This document shows positions 1 through 6,717 of a stretch of 32,240 nucleotides of DNA, in pieces. The stretch is taken from assembly GCA_949297715.1 (NCBI GenBank), contig CASFTJ010000015.1, positions 1 through 32,240 of the forward strand, given 5' to 3'. The translations under genes and the position numbers were made by a program. The notes under the pieces were generated by a model, which searched no databases, was not told the origin of the DNA, and saw only the letters and a program-made list of their open reading frames with translations. Source of the DNA: an uncultured bacterium. GTDB lineage: Bacteria > Cyanobacteriota > Vampirovibrionia > Gastranaerophilales > Gastranaerophilaceae. The stretch's first letter is position 1, and every line of letters starts with the position of its first letter.

Positions 1-18
1 GCGTCGTTCCGACGCACC
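1..18. repeat. GGTGCGTC/GACGCACC palindromic repeat, cut by window edge
   Basis: GCGTCG, loop TTC, CGACGCACC. The left arm is truncated by the window edge. The same hairpin recurs at 1010-1029 (degenerate) and 32130-32150 (complete), so this is a dispersed intergenic palindrome. The loop reads TTC on this strand and GAA at the right-end copy, so the two copies lie in opposite orientation. Confidence 0.7.
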
Positions 19-81
19 GAATGATAGTTTCGATGCAAAAAATAATTTGCCGCGCTGAACAGGCGCATAAAATCTAAATAC

Positions 82-110
82 TTGTCAAAATTAAAAAGGA
101 TTGCTATAAT
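82..110 (+). promoter_or_regulatory. Sigma70-type promoter of the first prepilin gene
   Basis: A -35 TTGTCA (82-87), a 17-bp spacer and a perfect -10 TATAAT (105-110). Transcription would start near 117, giving a leader of about 28 nt that contains AAGGAG (133-138) six bases before the ATG at 145. This gene therefore uses a conventional Shine-Dalgarno start. Confidence 0.7.
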
Positions 111-144
111 AAAATTGTAGCATAGAAAAGATAAGGAGCTGGAA

Positions 145-657
145 ATGCTTGATATGATTGAATTGCAGGGGGGGGGGGCACCCAAGAATAGCTCCTTAAG
201 AGGGAAAGAAACAGGATTTACATTAGCAGAAGTTTTAATAACTTTAGGGATTATTGGAATTGTCGCAGCACTGACTTTTCCGTCAATAATCGGATATTAT
301 CAAAAAAAGGTTTTGCAAGAGCAGTTTAAAGTAGCATATTCAATGCTTTTACAGCTTTTGCTAAAATCAGAAGTTGATTTAGGCGGAAAAGCTGAGTGTT
401 ATTATTGGGATAAAAATCCTTATGGAGGTGTTGTTTGTATAGAATATGATGATAGAGGTGCATGTACAAGATATGAATTAGCAGATGGTAGTCCTGTGCC
501 ATCAAATTATAATGGTAATATGAGTGAATGTAAGGTGCTGCTGGATAATATATTATCTAATGTTGAAGTTATCTCAAAGTGCGAAGGAAATGCCTATCAA
601 AAAGGCTGTATACCTGAATATGAGGGGTATGATACTGTTCAACAAGTAAGATCCTGA
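145..657 (+). pseudogene. Type IV prepilin-like protein, N-terminal part of a frameshifted gene
   Basis: The reading frame encodes a 24-residue leader ending in KETG, then the prepilin signature FTLAEVLITLG with Glu at +5 and a hydrophobic helix, so cleavage by prepilin peptidase is expected after Gly24. A Cys-rich globular part follows (about residues 80-165). AAGGAG sits 6 nt upstream of the ATG. The frame ends at TGA 655-657, but the homologous C-terminal half continues in the +2 frame (659-973). Together they match the domain order of the intact prepilin at 14316-14999, including the shared DINGxKxPNKxGxDLF block. One extra base near GTAAGAT (about 645-652) explains the break. Removing one A gives VDPDMTDDEA in a continuous frame. 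The leader contains an 11-G run. Function is probably a minor pilin or secreted pseudopilin. It could also be a sequencing error, although no homopolymer lies at the break. Confidence 0.75.
168..178 (+). repeat. Eleven-G homopolymer inside the prepilin leader
   Basis: An uninterrupted run of 11 G within codons 8-12 of the prepilin gene, in otherwise AT-rich DNA. At this length the frame runs through into FTLAEV. With 10 G the frame meets TAA within about seven codons of the tract, and with 12 G it meets TAG after about four. The tract would therefore act as an on/off switch under slipped-strand mispairing. Confidence 0.8.
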
Positions 658-658
658 T

Positions 659-973
659 ATGACTGATGATGAGGCATACAAAGCTACTGCTAGTTGCGCT
701 GAGTTTAGAAAAGAGTCAATTCTTAATAATAAAACAGCTTATGTCTTTAAAAATGGAATAATATTTATACCTTATACCCCAAAAACTCCTTTGTATATAG
801 TAGATATAAACGGTAAAAAAGGACCTAATAAATGGGGATATGATTTGTTTACATTAAGGGTAAAATCAAATAATTTTAAACCTTTAAAAATTGATGATGG
901 GGTTTGCATGAAAGCGCATAAGGGTGGATATACAACTGCTGAAATGATAAAGAATCTCTATTCTAAAAAGTAG
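659..973 (+). pseudogene. Type IV prepilin-like protein, C-terminal part of a frameshifted gene
   Basis: This is the continuation, in the +2 frame, of the prepilin begun at 145. In-frame coding can be followed back to about 650 (DPD before the first Met), and TAA at 647-649 closes the frame upstream. The block DINGKKGPNKWGYDLFTL is clearly homologous to DINGNKSPNKMGRDLFVF in the intact prepilin at 14316-14999, so this is the pilin C-terminal domain and not an independent gene. No ribosome binding site precedes the ATG at 659. The stop at 971-973 is followed by no obvious terminator, only by the degenerate palindromic repeat at 1010. Confidence 0.75.
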
Positions 974-1009
974 TAATTAATTTAACTTTTTGCAAACGAA
1001 AGAAACATC

Positions 1010-1029
1010 GTGCATCGTTCTGACGCACC
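1010..1029. repeat. Degenerate copy of the GGTGCGTC palindrome
   Basis: GTGCATCG, loop TTC, TGACGCAC plus C. The 8-bp stem has one A/C mismatch and one G-T wobble relative to the perfect copy near the right end of the window. It lies 37 nt after the stop of the broken prepilin gene, which therefore has a copy on each side (1-18 and here). Confidence 0.65.
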
Positions 1030-1091
1030 AATATAATTTTAAAACAAGTTTAGTTGTGTTTGTAATTGAAAAATTTAAAGCGAAATTTTTG

Positions 1092-1100
1092 TGTTAAAAT
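1092..1100 (+). promoter_or_regulatory. Extended -10 box placed for a leaderless transcript
   Basis: TGT followed by TAAAAT (1095-1100), then six bases (CAGGTT) and the ATG at 1107. No good -35 is visible, as expected for an extended -10. The predicted start point is the A of the ATG. Confidence 0.5.
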
Positions 1101-1106
1101 CAGGTT

Positions 1107-2024
1107 ATGATTTTGATTGGCGAAAATATCCATGTCGTTTCCAAAAATGTTAGAGAAGCACTTTTAAAACGTGACGAAAGTTTTGTAAAAAAGCTTTTGG
1201 ATATTCAAAGCGGTATGGATTTTGCAGATTTGAATGTCGGCCCAGCAAGAGGTGAATTAAGCGGAATTTTAAGTTGGATTTGTCCGATTGTTGAAGAAAA
1301 TTCCGATTTAAAAATTTGTTTGGATACGACAAATTTTGATGAAATTGAAAATGTTTTTAATATTATAAAAAATCCTGAAAGAGTGATTTTGAACAGTACA
1401 ACTGGTGATGATTTAAAGCTTGAGCAGATGACGGATTTTGTTTGTGAGAAGGGGTGCGGTTTAATTGCTCTTACAATGACAAAAGAAGACGGAATTCCCA
1501 AAAGCTGCGACGGGCGAATGGAGATTGCGTTTAAAATTTACGAAAAATGTTTGGAAAAAAATATTGCGGACAAAGTTTATTTTGATCCGCTTATATTACC
1601 AATTAAGGCAGATCAAACTCAGGCAAAAGAGTCGCTTGATACTTTGAAAATGCTCAAGGAAGCTTTTGAAGTTCCTGTTAAAACCGTAATCGGACTTTCA
1701 AATATTTCAAACGGGGTACCTGAGAAGTTAAGGAGATTAATTAACAGAGTTTATGCGGTGCTTGCATTTGGTGCAGGGTTGGAGGCTGTGATTATGGATG
1801 CTTCGGACTGCGAATTAAAGAAAATTTTTAAAATGCTTGAAGCTCAAAATCCTCAAAATTCTTTAGATAAGCTTTATTTAAGTTTATGTGAAATGATTAA
1901 AAATTTTGGGGATTTGGAAGATATTGAATATGACAAAAAAGATTGTGAACAGGTAGAGATTATAAAAACTTGCGAAGTGTTGTTAAATAAAAAAATATAT
2001 TCTGACAGTTTTGCACAAGTTTAA
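1107..2024 (+). CDS. Pterin-binding methyltransferase, AcsE/MetH-type (methyl-H4folate:corrinoid methyltransferase-like)
   Basis: The 305-residue protein has the size and layout of a stand-alone pterin-binding TIM barrel as in AcsE and the second domain of methionine synthase. It opens with MILIGENIH, a typical AcsE-like start. Strand-end motifs follow in order: DLNVGPAR (about 42-49), LDTTN (72-76), ILNSTTGD, ALTMTKEDG, FDPLILPI, VIGLSNISNG and IMDASD. The Asp/Asn positions are those that usually contact the pterin ring. Family members move a methyl group from methyl-tetrahydrofolate to a corrinoid protein. No corrinoid protein, CO dehydrogenase or methionine synthase gene is adjacent, so the partner is unknown. 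Dihydropteroate synthase is less likely because the FolP signature is absent. The start has no Shine-Dalgarno sequence but has an extended -10 box 6 nt upstream. Confidence 0.75.
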   Translation: MILIGENIHVVSKNVREALLKRDESFVKKLLDIQSGMDFADLNVGPARGELSGILSWICPIVEENSDLKICLDTTNFDEIENVFNIIKNPERVILNSTTGDDLKLEQMTDFVCEKGCGLIALTMTKEDGIPKSCDGRMEIAFKIYEKCLEKNIADKVYFDPLILPIKADQTQAKESLDTLKMLKEAFEVPVKTVIGLSNISNGVPEKLRRLINRVYAVLAFGAGLEAVIMDASDCELKKIFKMLEAQNPQNSLDKLYLSLCEMIKNFGDLEDIEYDKKDCEQVEIIKTCEVLLNKKIYSDSFAQV

Positions 2025-2093
2025 TTTTTATGCTAATATATTGCTAAAGATACACAATGTTATTTGTAAAGGGTTGAGGTTATTATTAAAATC

Positions 2094-2108
2094 AGGAGCG
2101 GGAAAATT
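2094..2108 (+). promoter_or_regulatory. Shine-Dalgarno AGGAG followed by a probable ATT start codon
   Basis: AGGAG (2094-2098), seven bases, then ATT (2106-2108) followed by AAA AAG CAG. Translating ATT as Met gives a textbook signal peptide. The open frame extends upstream only to a TAA at 2067 and holds no ATG, GTG, TTG or CTG before the ATG at 2148, which lies inside the hydrophobic core. Confidence 0.6.
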
Positions 2109-4208
2109 AAAAAGCAGTTATTAACAGTTTCGGCAATTTTAGCGTTAATGTTAACGGGTGTTCAGGCAGAGGCTTATATGTCGCCTGAAGCAAATTCTTT
2201 ATATCAGCAGGCTTGTTCTTTAGAGTATCAGCATAATTTTGATGAAGCTATTTTGAAGATTCAGGAAGCTATTAAAATAGCAGGGGATGATGCACTTCTT
2301 TATACAAAGCTTGCCGGACTTTTGACGGAAACAGACAGGTATGATGAAGCAATTGAGGCTTATAATACGGTTGTAAAACTCAGACCTGATGATGCTTTTG
2401 TGTATATCAGTATCGGTAATATTTACGAAACACAATCTAAGTATATTCAGGCGCTCGAAGCGTATAATCAGGCGCTTAAACTTTTCCCGCAGTACAAGTA
2501 TAATTATTTAAATATCGCAAATGTCGAATATTTAATGAACGATTATAATGCGGCGATTGAAAATTATGAAAAGTTTTTGGAAACTTATTCCAACCATAAA
2601 GAAGCAAGAGAAAGTCTTGCAAATGCCTATCTTTCGGCGAATAAACCTGATAAAGCCGTTGAAGAATATTCAAAGCTTTATGAAGCTGATCCTGCAAATT
2701 TTAAGTATAATTCTAACTACGGTCTTGCATTATTTCAAACAGAAAATTACGCTAAATCTGTCGAATTTTTGGAAAGAGCTATTGAGCAGGAACCTGACAG
2801 TTTGTCTTCACACATAAGCCTTGCGCTTTCCTATCAGGAACTTAATAAAAAAGAAGAAGCTTTAAGACAATATGAAATTGTATTTAATCAGGCGCCGAAT
2901 TTGCATTCAATAAGGTTTGATTATGCAAATCTTCTTGCGGATATGGGTAGAAACGGTGAAGCGATTGCACAATATAAAATTTATGCTGAAAATTATCCTG
3001 AAGATGTCAGAACTTTTAAAAATATGGCAATTGTTTATAAAAGACTTAATGATTACGATAATACGATTGCTAATTACGAGAAAGCTCTTGCACTTGACGG
3101 TAAAGATTTGGATATTAAAAAAGAACTTGCAACTTGCTATCATATGAAGAAAGACTACGCCAGTGCGCTTAAATATTATGATGAAGTTCTGCAAGCAGAA
3201 CCGAATAATTATGATGTTAAAGTAAACAGAGCAATAGCACTTCACGCTCAGGAAAAATATGAAGATGCAATATCAGTTTATAAAGAACTGCTTACTCAAA
3301 AAGAAAATCCGATAATAGAAAGTAATTTAACTGATGCTCTTGTGGCACAAGGAAAAATTGATTTTGATTTGAAAAATTATTCAAAAGCATCGGAAGAATT
3401 TGAACAGGCGATATCCAGAGGAACGAAAGACGGATTTGCATACTATGGGCTTGCAAAATGTTATCGTGTTAGCGGCGCAACTAATAAAGTCGGCGAATTG
3501 TATGAAAAAGCGGTTGAATTGTCACCGCAGCAGAAATTGTTTAGTGATGAATATGCTGAATTTATTGCGGAAGTAAATGCTGCTGAGGCAGCTGCGCAGG
3601 CTTCGACTGTACAAACTCAATCTGCAAATGATATGCGGCCTGTTGAATTGGAGGTTCCTGCGGATACTTCTAAGCAGACTTCGGATGGCAAGCTTCCGTC
3701 TATAAGTGTTGAGGATAAAGATAAAAATGTTGTTAAAGTTGCAAATGTCGATAAAAGTAAAGATTTAATCGCTAAAGGTGATGAAGCTTATAAAAAAGAC
3801 AATTTTAGCGGTGCTGTTGAAAATTATAAAGCAGCTTTGAAAATTAATGCAAATGATGAGGAAACCCTTCTTAAGCTTGGTAATATTTATAAAATGCAGA
3901 ATGATAACAGCAAAGCGCTTGATTTTTACAAAAAAGCTATTTTTGTAAATCCTGACTATGCTGACGGATGGTTTAACCTTGGACTTGTATATGCTAATGA
4001 CAATAATATTTCAAAGAGCAAGGAATGTTTTGAAAAGGTAATTTCTTTGAATGCTGAATATGCTTATGCTTATTATGCTCTTGCGATTGCGTATGAAGAA
4101 GAAGGTAATAAAGCGGAAGCGATAGAAAATTACCGTTCGTTTTTAAAATATAACAAAGATTCCAATATGGTAAAAGTTGTGGAAGACAGGATTAACATTT
4201 TACAGTAA
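2106..4208 (+). CDS. Large secreted tetratricopeptide-repeat protein, likely ATT start
   Basis: With initiation at ATT 2106 the product is 700 residues. It starts with a signal peptide (KKQ, then a hydrophobic core, then GVQA, with predicted cleavage after residue 21). About 13 consecutive TPR units follow (residues about 31-485), then an Ala/Thr/Asp-rich linker (about 487-550), then four more TPRs to the C-terminus. The repeats show the usual A/G-8, Y-11 and A-20 pattern, as in YDEAIEAYNTVVKLRPDD. TPR superhelices are protein-binding scaffolds, and here the location would be periplasmic or outer-membrane associated. The next gene, a small lipoprotein, begins on the A of the stop codon (TAATG), so the pair is translationally coupled. 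The first ATG, at 2148, would remove most of the signal peptide. The partner and exact role are unknown. Confidence 0.85.
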   Translation: MKKQLLTVSAILALMLTGVQAEAYMSPEANSLYQQACSLEYQHNFDEAILKIQEAIKIAGDDALLYTKLAGLLTETDRYDEAIEAYNTVVKLRPDDAFVYISIGNIYETQSKYIQALEAYNQALKLFPQYKYNYLNIANVEYLMNDYNAAIENYEKFLETYSNHKEARESLANAYLSANKPDKAVEEYSKLYEADPANFKYNSNYGLALFQTENYAKSVEFLERAIEQEPDSLSSHISLALSYQELNKKEEALRQYEIVFNQAPNLHSIRFDYANLLADMGRNGEAIAQYKIYAENYPEDVRTFKNMAIVYKRLNDYDNTIANYEKALALDGKDLDIKKELATCYHMKKDYASALKYYDEVLQAEPNNYDVKVNRAIALHAQEKYEDAISVYKELLTQKENPIIESNLTDALVAQGKIDFDLKNYSKASEEFEQAISRGTKDGFAYYGLAKCYRVSGATNKVGELYEKAVELSPQQKLFSDEYAEFIAEVNAAEAAAQASTVQTQSANDMRPVELEVPADTSKQTSDGKLPSISVEDKDKNVVKVANVDKSKDLIAKGDEAYKKDNFSGAVENYKAALKINANDEETLLKLGNIYKMQNDNSKALDFYKKAIFVNPDYADGWFNLGLVYANDNNISKSKECFEKVISLNAEYAYAYYALAIAYEEEGNKAEAIENYRSFLKYNKDSNMVKVVEDRINILQ

Positions 4209-4615
4209 TGCGAAAGATTTTATTTACGGTCTGTATATTATTCATAATGCTTTTCACAACTGCCTGTGATGAGGAAAAGCCCGGAATACTTTTTAACAAA
4301 TATCCGATAACGATTGATACCGTTATGGGGCATGAGCAGGTTTTTGAAAGAGGAACAAGGATTTATTATCTTGTTGTTATGCCTCAGAAAATTCATTCAA
4401 GATTTATGTATCTGCAAATTGTAAAAAAAGATAACGATTACGGCAGACTGGGGTATAAAGTTTATTATGGTAAAGACATAAGATTAAAGGATGAGCAGGT
4501 TTATTATTATGACGATTATATAGTTATAAACCAGTCCGGTGATTATGTAATGCAGGTTTTTTCACGTGACAACCCGAGAACCCCTTTAACTATGAACGAG
4601 TTTTGGGTTAAGTAA
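4208..4615 (+). CDS. Small lipoprotein of unknown function, coupled to the TPR gene
   Basis: The 135-residue product begins with a lipoprotein signal peptide: MRK, a hydrophobic stretch, then FTTAC with Cys20 as the predicted lipidation site. The mature part is rich in Tyr and beta-branched residues and ends in a basic tail. It contains no motif I can name and looks like an all-beta domain. It overlaps the stop of the TPR gene by one base, so the two proteins probably act together at the envelope. The gene ends 5 bp before the convergent radical SAM gene. An AT-rich 16-nt perfect palindrome (4617-4632) covers the junction and may act as a weak terminator. Confidence 0.7.
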   Translation: MRKILFTVCILFIMLFTTACDEEKPGILFNKYPITIDTVMGHEQVFERGTRIYYLVVMPQKIHSRFMYLQIVKKDNDYGRLGYKVYYGKDIRLKDEQVYYYDDYIVINQSGDYVMQVFSRDNPRTPLTMNEFWVK

Positions 4616-4620
4616 AGATT

Positions 4621-6102
4621 TTATATAAAATCGGAAATATCTCGGAATACTTCTTTGCGGTTTATATCCTCTTTTGATATCGGAAAATCTTCTCTTAAAT
4701 TTGCAAGTTTTGGAGTTTCAGACTTGTTTTTTAAGTTAAGCTGAATTTCGGTCGGGAAAAATCTTGCGTAATCCATGTGATAAACTTTCCCGTCTGTGTC
4801 AATAAATTTCATCCCTAAATATCTGTGGTATCTTCCGCTGGTTTTTAAATCCTGCGCCATAATAACTGTGGATTCTGTGTGGTCTTGCAGCGGGGCTTTT
4901 ATTTTAAAATCCTGCATAAATTTTCCCATCCTGCCTGAAGAGTTTAAATTAGCGTCAAATCTATAAATTTTGGAAAAATATAAATCTATTAGATTTTCAA
5001 TTTCAGCTTTAGATTTTACATATTTTTGTTCACCTTTAAGATCGGCGTAGTACATTTTGGCAAGTTTGTTAAGAACATCATTACTAAGCTCAAACATTGC
5101 TGAAAAATCAAAATATTGGGCATTTTTTGCGTTATCCCCAAAACATCTTGACATTACATTAAATTTTTTATCTTTAACAAGCGGTGTAAAAGTAAACAAT
5201 GCATTTGCAATTCTGTCGGTAAATTTGTTTTTAAGTCTTAAATATTTTTCTTTGTCCCCGTTTTTGAGTGCTTTAACCGCTGCAATATAAGTTGCGTTAA
5301 AACAGTTGAACGAAAGACTGAAAGCATTTAATTGAGTCATATTTTCAGGTTTTGAAAAATATTCGGCATATTTTTCTGCACGTTCTTGAAGCTTTTTATT
5401 GTTCGGATCCCACCCTGAAGTATCAAAAACTGTTTTTCTGCCTAACGAATTGTATAACTCGCTTGAAAGTTTTGTAAAATCGTAAATATTTCCTTTTTTA
5501 TCCTTGATTGCAATATCCATACAATCGGAATCGTAAAAAAGTTCCGTCGATCTGTATAATAGAGTATCATTTCCGGAAGTCATGTTTTCACCAAACAAAG
5601 GCAGATTTCCCAGCCGTTTTCTAAGTTTTTTATATCCGTCTGTAATTAGTTTGAAATCCTCCCAGGACATTTCTCTATTTGAAGGTTTTGCATCAGCATA
5701 ACAATATCCGCACATGTTTTTGCACCCTCGCTTAACTGCAATAACGTGAAGGTTTTCGCTCATATATTGAATATCTTTCATCGAAAGCCCTTTGAAAACC
5801 TCAATTCCGTATTGAATTCCTTCCATTGTTTCCATGCTTAGGTTTCTAAAAAGAAGCTTGTCTCCGTTTGGTTCTTTTGCAAGCTCTTTTTCAACAGCTT
5901 TTGCGTATTTTTTAACTTTTAAAAAGTTCAAATACTCTATAATGTTTTTTGTTAAGCTGCCTTCAAATGCAGGCATGTTGGAATTTGGAGAGCTGACGGA
6001 GGAAGAAAAATAGTTTTGCTTGGGGTTTTGTTGGCTCTTATTGCTTGAAACAATGCCGTTGTTATTTATATTTCTGTAGTAATAGTTTGCGGTAATTCTC
6101 AT
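4621..6102 (-). CDS. Orphan radical SAM protein with an Asn-rich N-terminal tag
   Basis: The 493-residue protein carries the radical SAM cluster motif CxxxCxxC (Cys127, Cys131, Cys134 in GCKNMCGYCYAD), which binds a 4Fe-4S cluster and S-adenosylmethionine. SAM is then cleaved to a 5'-deoxyadenosyl radical. A GEN/TSGND stretch follows at the usual distance for SAM contacts. I see no C-terminal SPASM-type Cys cluster and cannot assign a substrate. The first 48 residues are low-complexity (Asn/Ser/Gln), start MRITANYYYRN and end in PAFEG, resembling the N-terminus of the protein at 20545. AGGAG lies 13 nt upstream of the ATG, which is long. The gene is flanked by convergent and divergent genes and so is transcribed alone. 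Confidence 0.75.
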   Translation of the reverse strand: MRITANYYYRNINNNGIVSSNKSQQNPKQNYFSSSVSSPNSNMPAFEGSLTKNIIEYLNFLKVKKYAKAVEKELAKEPNGDKLLFRNLSMETMEGIQYGIEVFKGLSMKDIQYMSENLHVIAVKRGCKNMCGYCYADAKPSNREMSWEDFKLITDGYKKLRKRLGNLPLFGENMTSGNDTLLYRSTELFYDSDCMDIAIKDKKGNIYDFTKLSSELYNSLGRKTVFDTSGWDPNNKKLQERAEKYAEYFSKPENMTQLNAFSLSFNCFNATYIAAVKALKNGDKEKYLRLKNKFTDRIANALFTFTPLVKDKKFNVMSRCFGDNAKNAQYFDFSAMFELSNDVLNKLAKMYYADLKGEQKYVKSKAEIENLIDLYFSKIYRFDANLNSSGRMGKFMQDFKIKAPLQDHTESTVIMAQDLKTSGRYHRYLGMKFIDTDGKVYHMDYARFFPTEIQLNLKNKSETPKLANLREDFPISKEDINRKEVFRDISDFI

Positions 6103-6244
6103 ACTTTTTCAAAAACTCCTAAAAATAAATTTTGCTATATGTAACAAAATGTAAATTCCAAAATAAAAATTAGTCAATTAATTTTATTAAATATTTTTTA
6201 TATAAATACACAATAAATGGGGATATTTTGAAAGGAGATTTATT

Positions 6245-6679
6245 ATGGGATTAATTGTACCTAAAAATGTTTATTCAGCTAAGAATGCTTATGAAGGTAA
6301 AAATGTAAAGGTTTCAGAAAACAATGGTAAGAAAACTGAAACTTTGTACAATGCAGATGGTCAGGTTTTAAAAAGGACAATATTTGTAGACAGAAATAAA
6401 GACGGTAAATATGATATGTCAGAAGCTGTTTCAGTAAAATTTTATGACGTTAATTCAAAATCTGCCAATACCAGAGAATATAGAGATTTAGATAATGACG
6501 GAAATTATGATGAAATTGTAGAAAGCGACTGGACAGGTTTTGAAACAATCAAAAGACGTAACGGAAATGGAAGTCCAAATGCCTATAAGATGAGTGATGT
6601 TTATGGTTCAAAAAGCAATACAATAGGTGAATGGTTTAAAATAGATACACAAAATTCAAACAAGATGTTTTTAAAATAA
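6245..6679 (+). CDS. Small protein with two Ca-binding-type Asp loops
   Basis: The 144-residue product has a strong AAAGGAG ribosome site 6 nt upstream of the ATG. Two acidic loops stand out. DRNKDGKYDMSE (49-60) fits the 12-residue EF-hand spacing D-x-N-x-D-G with Glu at position 12. DLDNDGNYD (81-89) resembles the Asp loops of dockerin- and thrombospondin-type repeats. Between them lie YD/DG-rich beta-strand-like segments. No signal peptide is evident, but the N-terminal MGLIVPKNVYSAKN is not charged like a cytosolic start. Function is unknown and calcium binding is an inference. It is a single-gene unit ending in a hairpin that overlaps the stop codon. Confidence 0.65.
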   Translation: MGLIVPKNVYSAKNAYEGKNVKVSENNGKKTETLYNADGQVLKRTIFVDRNKDGKYDMSEAVSVKFYDVNSKSANTREYRDLDNDGNYDEIVESDWTGFETIKRRNGNGSPNAYKMSDVYGSKSNTIGEWFKIDTQNSNKMFLK

Positions 6680-6691
6680 AACATCTTGTTT
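6658..6691. terminator. Hairpin between convergent small Ca-loop gene and gyrA
   Basis: A perfect 14-bp stem, AAACAAGATGTTTT (6658-6671) and AAAACATCTTGTTT (6678-6691), with a 6-nt loop. It contains the stop codon of the upstream gene and lies 27 bp beyond the end of gyrA. T-tracts are weak on both sides, so terminator function in either direction is probable but not certain. Confidence 0.5.
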
Positions 6692-6717
6692 AAGAGGTCA
6701 TATATTAATTTAAAAAA

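Noticed and set aside
2907-3245. 112-residue antisense ORF inside the TPR gene
   Set aside because: Low-complexity Ile/Phe/Lys-rich shadow of the repeat-coding strand, with no ribosome site or domain.
4617-4632. Palindrome GATTTTATATAAAATC at a convergent junction
   Set aside because: Too AT-rich and short to call a terminator; it partly codes for the end of the radical SAM protein.
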